From Rosa chinensis (taxonomy: Eukaryota > Streptophyta > Magnoliopsida > Rosales > Rosaceae): a DNA stretch of 64,000 nt. Of the stretch, positions 1-13,207 are shown piece after piece. The notes beneath the pieces are model-generated. The model did not search any database, had not been told where the DNA came from, and was given only the letters and a program-made list of their open reading frames with translations. The number at the start of each line of letters is the position of its first letter. Position 1 is the first letter of the stretch. The stretch lies in contig NC_037092.1 of assembly GCF_002994745.2 (NCBI RefSeq), positions 16,483,501-16,547,500 of the forward strand, read 5' to 3'. The translations under genes and the position numbers were made by a program.

Positions 1-516
1 ATATTTATGCAGATAAATCTAACCAAAATAAAACCGATAAAAGTTAGAAAAACCTTAAATAATATGGTCGAGTCTAGAACTTGGTTCTATGTCCTTAAGA
101 CGAAATTGCCTCCTCATCGGTGCTTCAAGGTTTTAATGGCAAACGTCTCCCAGGATACAACGACCTTCTTCTTGCGGTAGTAGCACTCCAAACCTCAAGA
201 ACAGCGAACATAGATTGTGTATGAACTCTCTCTTGAAAAGACTCAATCAATTTTCATGACACTAGGAAAACTCATATGTAAAAGAAGAGGAAAATCAATT
301 TTTTGAAGTGCTTTTCAGAATATGGTGTAACAAGTGTTTTATAGATGTAAAGTGACTTTTGAATGAGAGATGACTTTTCACCAAAGTTATCTTTTTTGAT
401 CAGCCATGATTTCTCATAACGTAGTCATTTACAAATATTCAACTTCACACATTTTCACTAATTATTCATCCACAAATTATGGAAAATAAAATACTTAATA
501 TTAAATTTTCCAACAG

Positions 517-671
517 ATGATTATGCAGTGCTTTGCTTCTATGTTAGCACCGTTCTTGGCTTCATCATAGGCTTTTGGGGCGTTTGTGGCACATTAATTG
601 TAAAGAGGTCATGGAGGTATGCTAACTATGCTTATTTTCGTTTCTTTGACAACGTTAAAGATAAGGTTTAG
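517..671 (+). pseudogene. Receptor-like protein (RLP) C-terminal fragment, membrane anchor and tail
   Basis: The frame ending at the TAG at 669-671 reads AVLCFYVSTVLGFIIGFWGV, then CGTLIVKRSWRY and YFRFFDNVKDKV. This is the single transmembrane helix plus short basic cytoplasmic tail typical of plant LRR receptor-like proteins of the EIX/Cf type. No LRR-coding sequence is visible in bases 1-516, so only the end of the gene is present. The fragment follows a possible acceptor (caacag, 511-516), so it could be the last exon of a gene lying outside the window. A small duplication appears in the tail (the residues YANYAYF where the family usually has HAYF). I favour a relic or orphaned 3' exon. 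The family is clear; its functional state is not. Confidence 0.7.
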
Positions 672-1483
672 TTATCAATTGCATTGAAAGTGACTCATCT
701 GCAAAGGGTATCGCAAGCTTGATTGGGAAACGAAGGAGAAAAAAAGTTGCTATAGAAATTTCAAGAGAGTACTGGAGAAACCCATCGTTTGTTGGGCGGG
801 TGACACGGTGGAGTTCCGCATGTTTATAGCGAATGAAAGAGTAAGTAGCAGACAGGTTGGCAGCGTGCAAACCATATTGGTCAGAGTTGGTGGGAGACTT
901 CGAGATTTTTTTGCAGACACCTATGGCAGCGACCTTGTTTCTTCAGTCTACCATCGTCTACTATAGTTTGATTGTACTCTTGTATTCTGTTCCTTTTTAT
1001 TGGTGTATTGTTGGCTCTATACTTTCTAAGCTGTTTTGTGCTTCAAGGAAGTGGCTTGGCCTCCTTTTGTACCTTGTTTCTTTAACAATAAAATTTCGAA
1101 ATAAGGGTGAAGAGTCGACTTATTTCGCTTCATTAAAGAAAAATGGAGTTATTATAGTTGGTTCCTGCTTACATTCTCGATCTTTCTGACTTGCTCCTAC
1201 AGAACCAAGGTGGACAAGACGAAGAAAATCCAGTATTCACGCTCTGTCTTATTTGTATTGCTAGTAGTTTTGCTACTGGAGCACTGCTTTGCCTGTTTCG
1301 CCAGCTTTTGTACATTGCTCTCTAATAGCTGAGTGATTACCAATTTACCATGTTGATGTTTGTCACACATCAACCTTCTAATTAGCAATCACAATACCAA
1401 GAACTACCACAAATACCTCTTAAGTCTTAACTCCTGGGTCCTCACCTCTAATATCAACAATTTGCAACAATAAACAGGTTTAC
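672..1483. other. Spacer between RLP relics, no gene recognised
   Basis: AT-rich sequence. A 110-codon open frame at 857-1189 is hydrophobic and resembles no family I know; it probably lies in the former 3' untranslated region of the RLP copy. Nothing else could be supported. Confidence 0.4.
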
Positions 1484-1605
1484 CATAATGAAGATGGAAA
1501 AAATATGAAGAGCTTTGGTTACATGTCAGCTTGGATCTTGGTTTTGTCATAGCCTTTTGGGGTGCTTGAGGCACACTACATAAAGAAATCATGAACATTG
1601 ATCTT
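1484..1605 (+). pseudogene. Second degenerate RLP C-terminal relic
   Basis: A second, more decayed copy of the same RLP terminal region. One frame reads EDGKNMKSFGYMSAW; after a shift the adjacent frame reads LDLGFVIAFWGA, a stop codon, then GT. This parallels the VLGFIIGFWGVCGT segment about 1 kb upstream. The stop codon and frameshift make it non-functional. It suggests local duplication of an RLP gene followed by deletion. Confidence 0.6.
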
Positions 1606-2208
1606 TCGGCCAAGAACCTTGAACACTACTATAGGCTTCTCCTCCATCTTGTATTTCATGATCTTGTCACAACAATATCAGCTAATAGTTGTGTTGCTAG
1701 GGAGAATTTCTAATTTACTAGAAATTGAAAATAAATAAATAAATACAGTGGCGACGAAGTAGATAGGGGCAAACTCGCATCAACCAACGAGTTCTGATTA
1801 TCTAAATCACCTAATACAAAATCACATCTATAGCAGCTAAACCCTAGAACCCATCCCCCCACCCATTTTAGCATATCATTTTAACCTATCAATTCAATAT
1901 TGCCTTGAACAAAATAACATTTACTGGTTCACATAGGACCAACTACTAACCCATTAATAACTAAATGTATTCTCTTTTTCTACTAGAGGGATAAAATACA
2001 AGCACTTGCACTCACTTGCATTTGCAGCAGACACAATTCCTGCATATCCTCAGGCAGTTCTTTGATGACAATATTTCATTGCATCCAAGGTGGACGTCCT
2101 TCTCACTATCTGGCAACCGCACCTTTATTAATTAAAAGAATGGTTCCTAGCTTCCTTGAGGCTCTGCAATCCAGTATTTAAATAGATTTAAGGAAAAGAG
2201 AATATGTT

Positions 2209-5200
2209 TCAGCAAGCGTACACCAATTCCATCACTATGCAATTGATGTGCAAAAAGCATTGAGATTGATGACAAACCAGCCGTTTAAAGGATCTATTCT
2301 GAGCTGCATTATTCCTTGCATTCTCCATTCCAAGCTTAGCACGATCAAGAGCCTAAGGAAACAATAAAATAAAATATAGAACTTTTGTGATATATATTAG
2401 ATGATGCAGTACAGCGAAAGCCATCACTAAATTGGTTTTGGAAGATATATAGTGAAGTAAAAAGCTATAAAACTGAAATAGAACCCAAACAAACTCAACA
2501 AACAGACCCCTGAACAAAGATGCTGCATCTATCAACCCCCAATAAATGGAAGTGTGCCACTTCGTCATAAACTATAACAGGCTAAACCCTAAAGATGGAA
2601 GATTGAACAACTGAACAAAGAAATGTTGGAAACAGGTAATGCAACCAGCTGTTAGTAATTCTATACTTATCACTCCCATGGTTCCTCCACAATCAGCACA
2701 AGAAATCTCTGAATTCATTCCAATCCCACAGGTCAAAATAAGGCTAATGGGGAAACCCAAGACAGCACCAGATGAACTTTATACAGCGTAGCTTCATAAA
2801 AACCTCATTATACCATATATGCTATGCGTTGGCATTAAGCCAGACAAAGGAGCTCAGCTCAACAAGCATCTAATTTAGTATGTAACAGCATGTAGTTGAG
2901 TTCACATTGTATATATAGTTGGGTGTATAACCACGCATTCAAGCATTAAGGGGATTTGAATACAACCACTCAGAAACTAAGAAAAGATCAAGCTGGAGAA
3001 AGAGTTGAAACGGAAAAGACTACCTCAATCAACGATTCTACACGACGTCGCATCCTTGTATGCATGAATCCCTCTGAACACTGGAAGAATATGCACAAAA
3101 GAGATTTAGATTAAGCAAATCAAAAGAAGAATAAAATCACATTATGAATCAGTGAAGAAGCATGCTGCCATGCAGCAGTCTCACTCAGAAGGAGTAGAAA
3201 GACAACCAAATGATTTGGTTAGCCAAATATCAAGGAGCATGGAGAATTGTGACAACATTTGTTGTACATAAGTGAAAAATAAATTAAAGCTTCAATGATA
3301 AGCTGTAAATAAGAGTGAATCACACAAGGAAAAACCATCAAAAAGATCTTTACTTCCCACATAAGAACCCAACTTTCAACAATGCATATATCTTACCATG
3401 CCCAGCTTAACAGAATATTCTAAATTGATACCGTCAAATATGGCTTCCATTTGCTTTTTAAAAGGAAAAGAAAATATTCAGACAATAATATTCTACATCT
3501 AGCAGTCGAAAAGCTAACTAGATCGTACTCGGCTAGATCACTTGCACTGTCTAGCTAATCTTTAGAAGGTTCTGCACCATTTTCTCCTAAATATTGGAAG
3601 TCAGCTACAGTACCAAACTAGCAAATCAGGAGGTAGATAAAAAGAACAAAAGATGGAAATAATAGGTGCATATGAAAAAGTCACACCTTAACATGATAAC
3701 TAACATATGCATGGAAAGTTGATAAACTCCAAACTGTCCGATCCAGCTTCTTGCCTTCCACATGACGAGGTAAAACAACTGCATTGGTACACGGTACAGA
3801 TTATTACAGCGACAAAGAAAATTAATAACAAGCTGCCCATTTCCATGACATTACCAAAAGTGACAAATCCCGCATTGACAGATAGAGCTTCATCAGGAGC
3901 TCCCTTTAGTTCTAAAGGAGGGGTCGGAGACCACATACAGTAAGGAGCATTATTAAGTCCAGCTGTACGTCTTGCATCCACAAATTCCTAAATGATAACA
4001 AAGCAAACCTTCAGAGTTAACAATAAGAACTCAGAAGTATACAAAACCTCATTCGAGGCGGCATAGCTTGAGAGGTACTATTTCAAGATTGGACAAGCTT
4101 GCACTATGTACGATATCAGATAAGTGAGATAACTTTTATTAGCCTCATCAACATACTTAGTTATGACCGACTTTTATCTCTTCCGGGTAAGAAATTTATA
4201 TTTGCAAGTCATTTCTGTAGTTCAACTAATTTAAGAGTATACTCAGTATACCTGCAGGAAGGAAGTTGCAAGAACAATGTCAATAGAGTCCTTGAATCTC
4301 ATAGGAAATACCACGGTCACCTTTTCTGCCTGTCACAATAATTATAAAACTTTACCAGCAAATTTTTCAAGTATTGTCCTCCTAAGTAGCTAAACTAGAG
4401 AATATAGAAAACAGACAGGATTCATCATAATATGTAACTTTACCTGAGGAATAAGGAAAAAGGATTCCTTTGGCCGATGCACAAGAGCAACAAGTGGATC
4501 AATATCTGAAGCAACAGTCCTCGAAGCAAGCTGCTTCAGAATTACTCTCAATGGAGCTCCTAGCACCACTTCCCTTACAGATGCAATCTTTACCAAAAGG
4601 GCATGTTTGTACTCTACACATCATCAACATCAAACAACAACATGACAAGACAAAATTTTAGAAACTCAGCCAAAATACAAAATCAAACGAAAAATACATA
4701 ATCTGGAACATGGATAACAAGGGGACGCCTAAAAGACTATAATCCACTAAAAGATCATCTAAACCAATCCAAATAACGACCAAAGAACTAGGTGGGTTTT
4801 ATATGAGAAGCAAGCAATCCAAAAAACTCAAGAACACTACCAAAAACAGTTCAAGAAAACCTCTCCGAAAGATTCATCATTCTACCTAACATGCTCATAT
4901 ACATAACAAGCGAGAAATGTGAATTGCATTCACTGACTTTGACACTGTCCTAAAATGTTAGAGCATATTCATGGCAATATAATGACCTTAGAAAAGGAAC
5001 TCGTTGAACCTTCATCTGTAGGAAGTTTAGAGAGATTGAGCTTCAATGTAAGATTAAACCCATCTCTAGGTGGGTCAAGAATCTGCACTACTGATCCATA
5101 CGCAGCCTTTATAGCCTCTATAGCCCCAGCAGGAAGCCCACTCAAGAACACAGTTTCCGGAGGTGGGGTCGGCAGCGAAACCGAAAGCAGCACAATGTGT

Positions 5201-5533
5201 GGGTTTTTCATCGTCACCTGCAAAACCATCAACGGTCAATGACCCATTGGAACCAGTCAAAATCCCTAATTGGGTTTTTGGGAGAAAACCAATCAATCAA
5301 TCAATCAGTCACCTGAATGTGGTACCGGACGTCATCGAACTCGGCCCAATGGTAGTCCAGCTCCACCGCCTTTTCAATGCTGCAGAATCAGAAGACAAGA
5401 AAGTGGTCAGAAACAATGGGGGAGTGAGAAAGAGGGAGAATTTGATTGGATTGGGGAGGAAAGGAACGAACTTTTGGAGGCGACTTAACAAGGTGTCAAG
5501 GAGGAATCTTGAATGGGATTGTAGAAGTATCAT
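2209..5533 (-). CDS. ARPC2A: Actin-related protein 2/3 complex subunit 2 (ARPC2/p34-Arc)
   Basis: Nine exons on the minus strand, in transcription order: 5533-5472, 5379-5313, 5217-5010, 4613-4444, 4329-4252, 3987-3855, 3778-3687, 3080-3024 and 2352-2209. They join in frame to 1011 nt (336 residues plus TGA), with GT-AG boundaries throughout. The protein starts MILLQSHSRFLLDTLL, the usual plant ARPC2 start. It continues with VTMKNPHIVLLSVSLPTPPP, ILDPPRDGFNLTLKLNLSKL, KIASVREVVLGAPL, FPMRFKDS, SVNAGFVTF, GKKLDRTVWSLSTFHAYVSY and MHTRMRRRVESLIEALD. ARPC2 with ARPC4 forms the structural core of the Arp2/3 complex, which nucleates branched actin filaments in the cytoplasm; Arabidopsis mutants of this subunit (DISTORTED2) have distorted trichomes. 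Exon 1 uses a weak donor (gttcgt), supported by the in-frame join to NIEKAVELDYHW. The C-terminal tail after SFKRL is less conserved, so the exact stop is the least certain part. The structure is complete, with no disabling change. Confidence 0.95.
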
Positions 5534-6825
5534 TGAGAATTGAAATGGGTTGTGGGGGGTTTGGGTCTGTTTTGGGTTTCTGGGTTTTGGTGTCAGTGGC
5601 TATCTGCGTCGTAGAGAGAGAGAGCTGAGAAAGTCGCAGATGGCTGGGATCTACAGTGGAGAAGAATAAGAGGTGCCGTGTCACTCCAAAGAGTTCAGAC
5701 AAGAAGGGCCAGGACCACCATTTGGCTTTTGGTATTTATACCTGCTGCCTTTGTTTTATTGGTTTGTTGCTGTTTGCTCCTTGAGTTCCAATTTAATAAC
5801 AGTTAGAAACCCCTAGGACCTAGGTTTTCTTTTCTTGAACAAAAATGGAATTGGTTCATAATTATTGGCTTATTGCTCAAGTAAAACTCGATGAAATAAA
5901 CTCAAAAATAAAGATAAAAGTATTACTATCATTCTTCATCATTGAATTTAGATCCAATGACATAATAAACAATCAGTTAGGGACCTGATCTAACTTTATT
6001 TCATGGTTTCATGTACGAGTAGGACCTAGGGCTAAAACCTAAGAATTATATGTCCAAAGCAGAAAAAACATATCATCACGTAGCTTAAAATTTGTAACAA
6101 GTTAGCTTTCATAAAAATGATCGTAAAGTTTCTGAACGTCGTGACTGACTTATTTGATTTCTTGTATTACCTTTGCAATTTTAACGATTGATATATAGAT
6201 ACGTATCACTGGCTATTAAATACAATGTAAGGCATTACTATGACAACAAAATCGTTATATGAAGTCATAAACTTCACAATTAGTTCCTGGCTTTGTTTGC
6301 CACTATCCTAAGCTAATGAAGTTCATTGTCATTATAAGAATAAAAATCTTAGATCTTCAAACTTCAAAGCATATATTGTAAACAATGTGCTACTTTTTTT
6401 TCTTTTTAGAGGAAATTACTTGATATAATTCAAATTATTGTTGTAAGCAATATTTAGACTTCATATACCACTTCTATGTTTTGAAGTAACACTTTCGATT
6501 CTTGCACTAAAAATTACTCACAGTTGAAATATTGAATGACCCACATCAATCCACTTCCCTAAAGACATGAACCCACGTTTAAACATAGCCGATGGCCGAC
6601 CCAAGCAGCTAGGCCAGGATACCAGGACTGCTTGCCCACATATGTGCCACTCCTCAACCTAAAAAGTTCTATCAATTTGTGCCACAGTTGCAATATGAGC
6701 AAAACTTTGTGCTTGAATTATAAAAATTCAGTCCAGAAAACCAAACTACAAGCACCCAAGCCAAGAGAGCAGAAAATTCGACGCCTTTGGAAGTAAAACC
6801 AGCAAATAGCAGAGACCATACTACA
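5534..6825. promoter_or_regulatory. Shared intergenic region between divergent ARPC2 and S2P genes
   Basis: About 1.3 kb separates the two start codons. The first 150 bp, next to ARPC2, probably hold its 5' untranslated region (CT/GA-rich, gagagagagag around 5615). The middle (5850-6550) is AT-rich with no gene. Just upstream of S2P is a gcccaca-containing segment. I could not assign a TATA box to either gene. The head-to-head layout makes this the promoter region of both. Confidence 0.5.
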
Positions 6826-9497
6826 ATGGAAGGAAGACGATTCAGAAGGTTCGGGATGCCAAGACGAAACCCACAAACCCACTCTCCCAATCTCCTCCCC
6901 ACTCACACCCACACTCCCTCCGCCTCCACCATATCCTGCTGCTACTGCGACTACAAATTCTGGGCCTTCAACGACCCCCTCTTCCACTTGGGCCGAAACC
7001 ACTCCCTCCCTCTCAAAGCATGGTTCTCCGTCGGCGTCGGCTTCGGCCTCACCGCCCTCCTCGCCGCCTCCCTCCTCCTCATCTTTGAACTGGGCCGTGC
7101 TCTCACTCTCTTCCCTAACCACCTCTTGTTGGATACCTTCCTCTCATCTGTCTCCGCCAACCCATTGAACGACGCCGTCTATGTAGTGGTTGCGACCCTC
7201 GTTTCGGTTTCGGTGCACGAGTTCGGGCACGCGCTCGCTGCTGCCAGGTGATTTGTATTTCTTTAGTTGGTTGTTCTAGTGGCAAATGTTGATGCTTTTA
7301 TTTGGGTTTTGATTATTTTGAAGCGAAAATTTAGGCAGTGAGGGGATACGTATGGAGTATGTGGCTGTGTTTGTTGCGTGTATCTTTCCTGGGGCTCTGG
7401 TGGCTTTTAATGATGATGTAATGCAAGCATTGCCTTGTTTTACCGCGCTTCGAGTATACTGTGCTGGGATTTGGCACAATGCAGTGGTGAGATTGCGTGG
7501 TTTTGAGTTGCTTAGTGGTGAGGTTAATGTGGTTGGTGCAACCAGTGTTGATAGGATTTGAATTTTATCTGCAGTGCTGTGCGGTTTGCGGGTTGGCATT
7601 GCTACTCCTGCCGGTGTTGCTGTTTCCGTTTTACATACACGGTGAAAGCCCCATGGTAGTTCACTCACCGCGAGCATTTGATTTGTTATGTTACCGATAT
7701 GGTCTGAAATGGATGCGAGTTTGACCTTTTTATTTTGTTATGTTATGATTGTCTGGTGCAGGTGTTGGGTGTACCTTCTACGTCGCCTTTGTCTGGTTAC
7801 TTGTCTCGTGGTGATGTGATTGTATCGGTGGATGGTGTACCCATCCGTAATGCGCAAGAGTGGATGGATATGGCGGCTTTCTTGAATGAATTGTCACTTA
7901 ATGATGGAAACCACAACGTGGATGTCCAAAGCGTTGGGACAGTCAGTAACAGAAAGGGGTACTGTGTTCCTAATCCTATGATGGAAGAAAGCAAACAGAT
8001 GCTTATACTAGATAATCAGTATTCATGTCCTGACGGTCTTACGTCATTTACAACTGTTCCCTGTGCTTATACAAGCATCAATATTGAGAAAACCTACTGC
8101 TTGAATGCTAAGGATGTAGTCAAGCTTAATAAATGTGGTGATGGATGGCCGCCAACCATCACCAACGGCAGCAACTGCATATGTTCACAGGTTAGTATCT
8201 GGATGTTTATGATAGGGGCAGAGGCAGTTGGAGGAATACTAGTACTTTTGTGTTTCTGTGCAAATAAATATAATTCTTTTATTTTTTTAGGACGAATCCT
8301 GCTTAAGTCCAATTCAAATTCCCGGCTTAATATGGGTTGAGGTCACTTATTCAAGGCCCTATTCTCTGGAATGCTTGCGAGTTAGAAGAAAATCTTTTGC
8401 GGACTCAAGATATTCTGATTCGATGGAATCAAACTGTGGCGGGACTTTTGTTTTTGTTGGTAACGTTATCTCCATGGCACGCTCAGTCCAGTTAACTGCA
8501 TATCGACCTCGTTGGGCATTTCCTTTGGGTACATATCTTCCAAATGTACTTGAAAGGATTTTGAGATGCACATTCCAGGTCTCTCTAACACTAGCTCTTC
8601 TCAACAGTTTGCCGGTAAGTGTCTTATAAAGAGTTAATATCTAAGACTTTTCGGCCTTATGTGATCAGTAAGCATTCTAGATTTTCAAGCCAAAGGATTT
8701 CCTCAAGAGTGACAAAGTGTTCCCATTCCGGCCCATCTTATTTTTATATTGTCCTTGTGTTTCTATGCGACCTAAGATATCCTGAATTTAGCTTACTAGC
8801 AGAATATACCAACTGAGTTTGGTCATATGAGGACAATATCCATCCAGGGTTTGATTGTACTAAGCAACCCTAGCTCAACTTGATTTAAGCCTGATCCTAT
8901 GTAGGATAGGTGTATATTGTTTATCTTTTTAGATGTACATTGTATTCCAACTAAAGCTTAGCTAGTAAGTTGGTGACTAAAGTTCTGCTATTATCCCAAT
9001 AGTGTTGACATAATATGATGTGTTCTTCTTTGTAACTTACTCATCTTTACACCCTATTGATCGGAGCTTGCCCAAACTCATGCACTATTTGTTGGGATGA
9101 TTTCAATTTTGAACCTTTGGCCTAATGAGTGCATCGCCGACTAAACATTAGTTCTCCTTCTGTGAGAGGGTCTGTGATGCTTTAGTTAATCCTCTATTTA
9201 GGTCCCTCTAAGTTTATGCAACTTGGTAGTGATTTAGAGGTTTGCATTCTCAATTTTCAGCAGATAAACAATGATTAAAGTCATTCTTTTTACAATACTC
9301 ATAAGTGTTTCTTTCCTTGTTGAAATGATATGTATTAGGTATACTTACTGGATGGTGAATCAATTCTAGAGGCGAGTCTTCTACACTTCACGTTGCTATC
9401 CCCAAGGAAAAGAAGGACAGTTGTTCAAGTTTGTCTTTTTGGGGGCACAGTCATTTCCATCCTAGCCTTTTTGAGGATTGTTTTATATGGTTTGTAG
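6826..9497 (+). CDS. S2P: Membrane-bound transcription factor site-2 protease (S2P) homologue, M50 family
   Basis: Six exons: 6826-7247, 7339-7486, 7575-7655, 7762-8190, 8291-8614 and 9339-9497. They join in frame to 1563 nt (520 residues plus TAG) with GT-AG introns. The zinc-binding HExxH motif is HEFGH at residues 131-135, inside a hydrophobic segment (VVVATLVSVSVHEFGHALAA). The third zinc ligand is in LLDGE near residues 471-475. A PDZ-like stretch, SGYLSRGDVIVSVDGVPI, follows the membrane segment encoded by exon 3 (CGLALLLLPVLLFPF). A cysteine-rich luminal part (CPDGLTSF, LNKCGDGWPP) matches plant S2P. S2P cleaves membrane-tethered transcription factors such as bZIP17/28 within the Golgi membrane during stress signalling, after a site-1 protease cut. 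The start was chosen as the first ATG in the frame; the exon 1/2 junction is fixed by recovering SEGIRMEYVAV after HALAA. Length is normal for the plant family and all catalytic motifs are present. Confidence 0.96.
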
Positions 9498-12400
9498 GCC
9501 AAAGGTAGCAAATTGCTTGAAGCTTTTTTATATAATTATGATATTAGGATTACATTGATCATTCTATATCATATATTGGTTTATATGACATACGAGCTGC
9601 AAGATGATACTCTACTATAACTCATAATCCATCCAGAGATGCATTGTATTATTTCATCTGGGCTGTAAATTTTGATACAGATACTGAATTCTATTAGGAA
9701 GTGCACGAATCAGTAATTTGATGCTTATCTGTTTTAAAAGCTTAAAAGATCAACACTGTAATTAATGTACCTCATGATCAGAAACTAATATTTAGATTGT
9801 TTCAAGGTCTCTCTTATGTATACTGCATTGGGTTTGGAATTTTGATCAAGTGCATCTGATATGCATAATTGTAAATACACATTTTCAATATATCAGTCAC
9901 TTTGATTTCGACTCTTTAGGTGGCATTTCCTCTTATTGCATTCTTTAGGGATTTAGAATGCACTTCAGCCTTTAATGTTATTTAAGCATCAACTTATCCT
10001 GGTTCTATTATGGTTTTCTTGATTGGTACTGGTTTTCCTGTTCATTTCTGTCTTATTTTTTGTATCCTTTACTATTACCAGCATTTCACTCCAGTCATTG
10101 ATTGCTATAAACTGTATGGTATGAACCATTTCAATTGTTGTTATATTCAATGTGGATGCACAACTTTCACTTGCGACTTTGCTTACTATAAATCAGAAAG
10201 GTTATAGTTATCTCGAACTGTGATTTTGTTTGGTCATATGTGTTAATTACTGATTACAATCAATACACAGCACAACGGTCACCTTCTTATGAACATGCAT
10301 GTCATATCCCCCATTTCTCACTTTTTTTTTTATCCTACATATAATAGTTACCCTCGGTTACTCAAAGCACCCTCATTAGAGAGTTCAAGAGCTCTGGCAG
10401 AGGCAGCTGACAGCATGGCTGTTATGGGCATTATTGGTATACAAAGTACAACACTTTTCCTTCTTCAGCTTCTACTAGATTACATTATGTATAGAAAGCA
10501 CTGTTATTGCAGCTGAGCTTCAAAACTGAGAAGTAATGCAATATTATTGAAGCCGAGCCCTGCCAGATGAATAGTGAGGGCATCAAACCATTGGCTAGCC
10601 TTGGTAACACTTCCAAAAACTATAGTTGCGCCCAAGTGCAACCTTGCTTTTGTAGTCAGTTCCATAAAGTATGTAGTCTAAAAAACTGATTACACAGAGG
10701 TTTAACCTGGTTCTGCCGGCTTACTTTCAATTCTTTGTATGCAACATCAAAGCTTGTTAAAACTATTCTAATTTTTGATCCCAGAAAAGTTGAACAGAAT
10801 TGAGTCAAATTTGAAGAATTAAGAACCTTACATCCCGGACTCTGGCCACAAGAAGCCCAAGTTTATTTTCTGCTTTTCTGGATTGAGCCCTAAATTTATT
10901 TTACGCATGGTTTTGGTCTTTTGGATAGGGTCGGTCACTTGTGCGATTAGGATTTTGCATCACAATTCAAAGGGTTGGATTGGGCCATTTCTGAAATGAG
11001 CTTAGCTTGGTCTGAAATTGATGAGTTGTGAGTATCACTGAACAAAATTTGGATTGAGAAAATTTAGTTGAATATGTAAGTGTGATAGATATTTGATGTT
11101 TTATATCAGTTACGTGTACGTGTTATAAACTTTTTAGTATTTACACCACTAAAGCTCTTGTTTGTGCTTTCGTTCAGATTTGGCAAAATTTGGAGTATTG
11201 GTGTCTAACGCTGAAAATTGCTTCATATTTTCCTCCACTACCTCCCTCACAAAGTTTTTTTATTTTTTTTTTATTTTAAGAATATCCCTCACAAAGTATT
11301 GGTTACATATTTTTGCTGAAATTGAAGTTCAAAACTGAATCAAGGGGGAGGCTGAGCCTCACCCATATGATTATTACCAGCATATGGAACATTCAAGATG
11401 ATCACGTTTCATCTGGGGTATTCAGCAAAAAAACAACAAAACTAATATAGTAGGCCTGTCACCCATGAAATGAAAACAAAAAAACGGCCCAAAACTAATG
11501 TCACATGGCTCTGTAGCTCCCAATCTCCCATTCCCAACGTAGGTATTGGATTTTCTCACCAACATAAAAAAAATTGCAGGCATTGGATTTTTTCTCAGTC
11601 TCTCAAATCAATGCGTAAGCAGGGAGGTGGTGGGAAATTGGGGGAAAACATACTGTATATGTGTGGGAGTGGAATTTAACTTTCGAAAGATACAAAAAGG
11701 GTTTTGCCAGATTTTCAAATTCACGCTTAAAATATCCATAAAAAGGTTTAGACTTTAGAGGGTTGTTTGGTCCTCTCAGACCATAATGTTTGTTGTTACC
11801 AACCTCAAACTTGGGAAAGATAGAACTAGTCAAAATACCCCCATAAGGTCATAATCCATGAACTCAGCAGGCCAATAGTCTGGGTTGGAGGACACATCGC
11901 AGAAACCACCACATTGGAAAAGCAACAGAAGAAAAATGAAGAAAGTAATATTAGTTAACCAAACCCAAACAAAAACCAACACCTGGCTTAACGGTTGCTG
12001 CGTGGTCTAACCCTATTGGAGGAGTTCTCGCTTTCTTCTCTGTATGTACTAATAACCTTTGCTCTCTTGTAATGGTCCAACACAACGGCCTACTGTACGT
12101 ACTACTGTGATTTAGGGATAGGTCTCTGTCAACTTCATGAAGTTTCTTTCTTTCTGGATAAGGTTTTCTCATTCGGTTGCTGAATCGGACGTACTGTTCT
12201 GTTTCTCTGTCCCTTTCTACATGTGAAGAAGTTTCTGCTGATGCGATAGGGTTCTTCATCTCCCTTCTATTGCAGAATCTGACCCCATAACTATATACAT
12301 TGAAAAGATCACCTAATCTTAACTGCCAACTTTATGGTTATGATCAACTGCCCTAATTAATCTGTCTTCTTTAATTTCATAATGATAGATGGAACCCAAG

Positions 12401-13199
12401 GAGGGACTGTTTAGTAAAAAAAATTGCTTTGCGCGCAGTATGTGGTCCAGGAATCATCGTGATGAAGATCACCTACGATCTCTTAATAGTTAATATAGAT
12501 TAGACCTCCCCAAGCTTGATTAATTGGTTCTAAGAATTCCAACTTTAAGTTCTAACTACTTTTATTAAGGATAATATATGGACCGAAGAAACAATATCAA
12601 AGTTCTCTTCTGTGCAAGTCTTATACTATATCTAACAGTCATTCACGCTTGTGCTCGCACTTAAAACATATCAATTATCAAATCTTCGGATCTGCTTCTT
12701 TTTTTGGTGGCCAATAATTACAACGAAGTTGAGGTATTGGTTTTCGGTTGGCGGGAATGGTTTGAGTATTGCTTTTATCATGACAGGTTCTGGTCCTTTA
12801 TTAACTTCCATAACTACCCCAGTAAACTTTCCCATCACTCAGCACATGCACCTGCCCTGTTTTCCAGGTCGTGTCTCTCAAGATTTGACTCCTTCAATGA
12901 TTCAATATGTTGGAAAATCTCAGATGTAGAATGGAGGACAGGTCCCGCTGATGCACCAAATCTAGTATTTGCATTTTATTTTCGGAAAGTCACAATCGGT
13001 TCAAGCCCTGTTTTACTGTTTTACCTAACCTATGTGCTTTGATTTGTTTATTACTTAAAACAATTTATTGGATGAATTACGTATTCAAATATTAATAATC
13101 TTCGATGGTGATTTTTCTTCCAAGTAAGTGGTTGTAGGTTTTAGGGTTAAATGTCCAAAACTCGCATTTTATTCTAACCAGTGTTGTTACAATTCTATA
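9498..13199. other. Region downstream of S2P, no gene recognised
   Basis: The first few hundred bases are likely the S2P 3' untranslated region. The rest is AT-rich. Open frames at 10289-10516, 11470-11758, 11951-12259 (minus) and 12651-13042 have no recognisable family and no clear splice partners. The 12704-13042 frame (112 codons, aromatic-rich) is the longest. No transposon ends were found here. Confidence 0.4.
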
Positions 13200-13207
13200 T
13201 CCTAGAC

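Noticed and set aside
857..1189. 110-codon open frame, hydrophobic
   Set aside because: No recognisable domain; composition fits the former untranslated region after the RLP relic.
12651..13042. Overlapping frames of 92 and 112 codons
   Set aside because: No family resemblance, no splice partners and overlapping in two frames; not supported as a gene.
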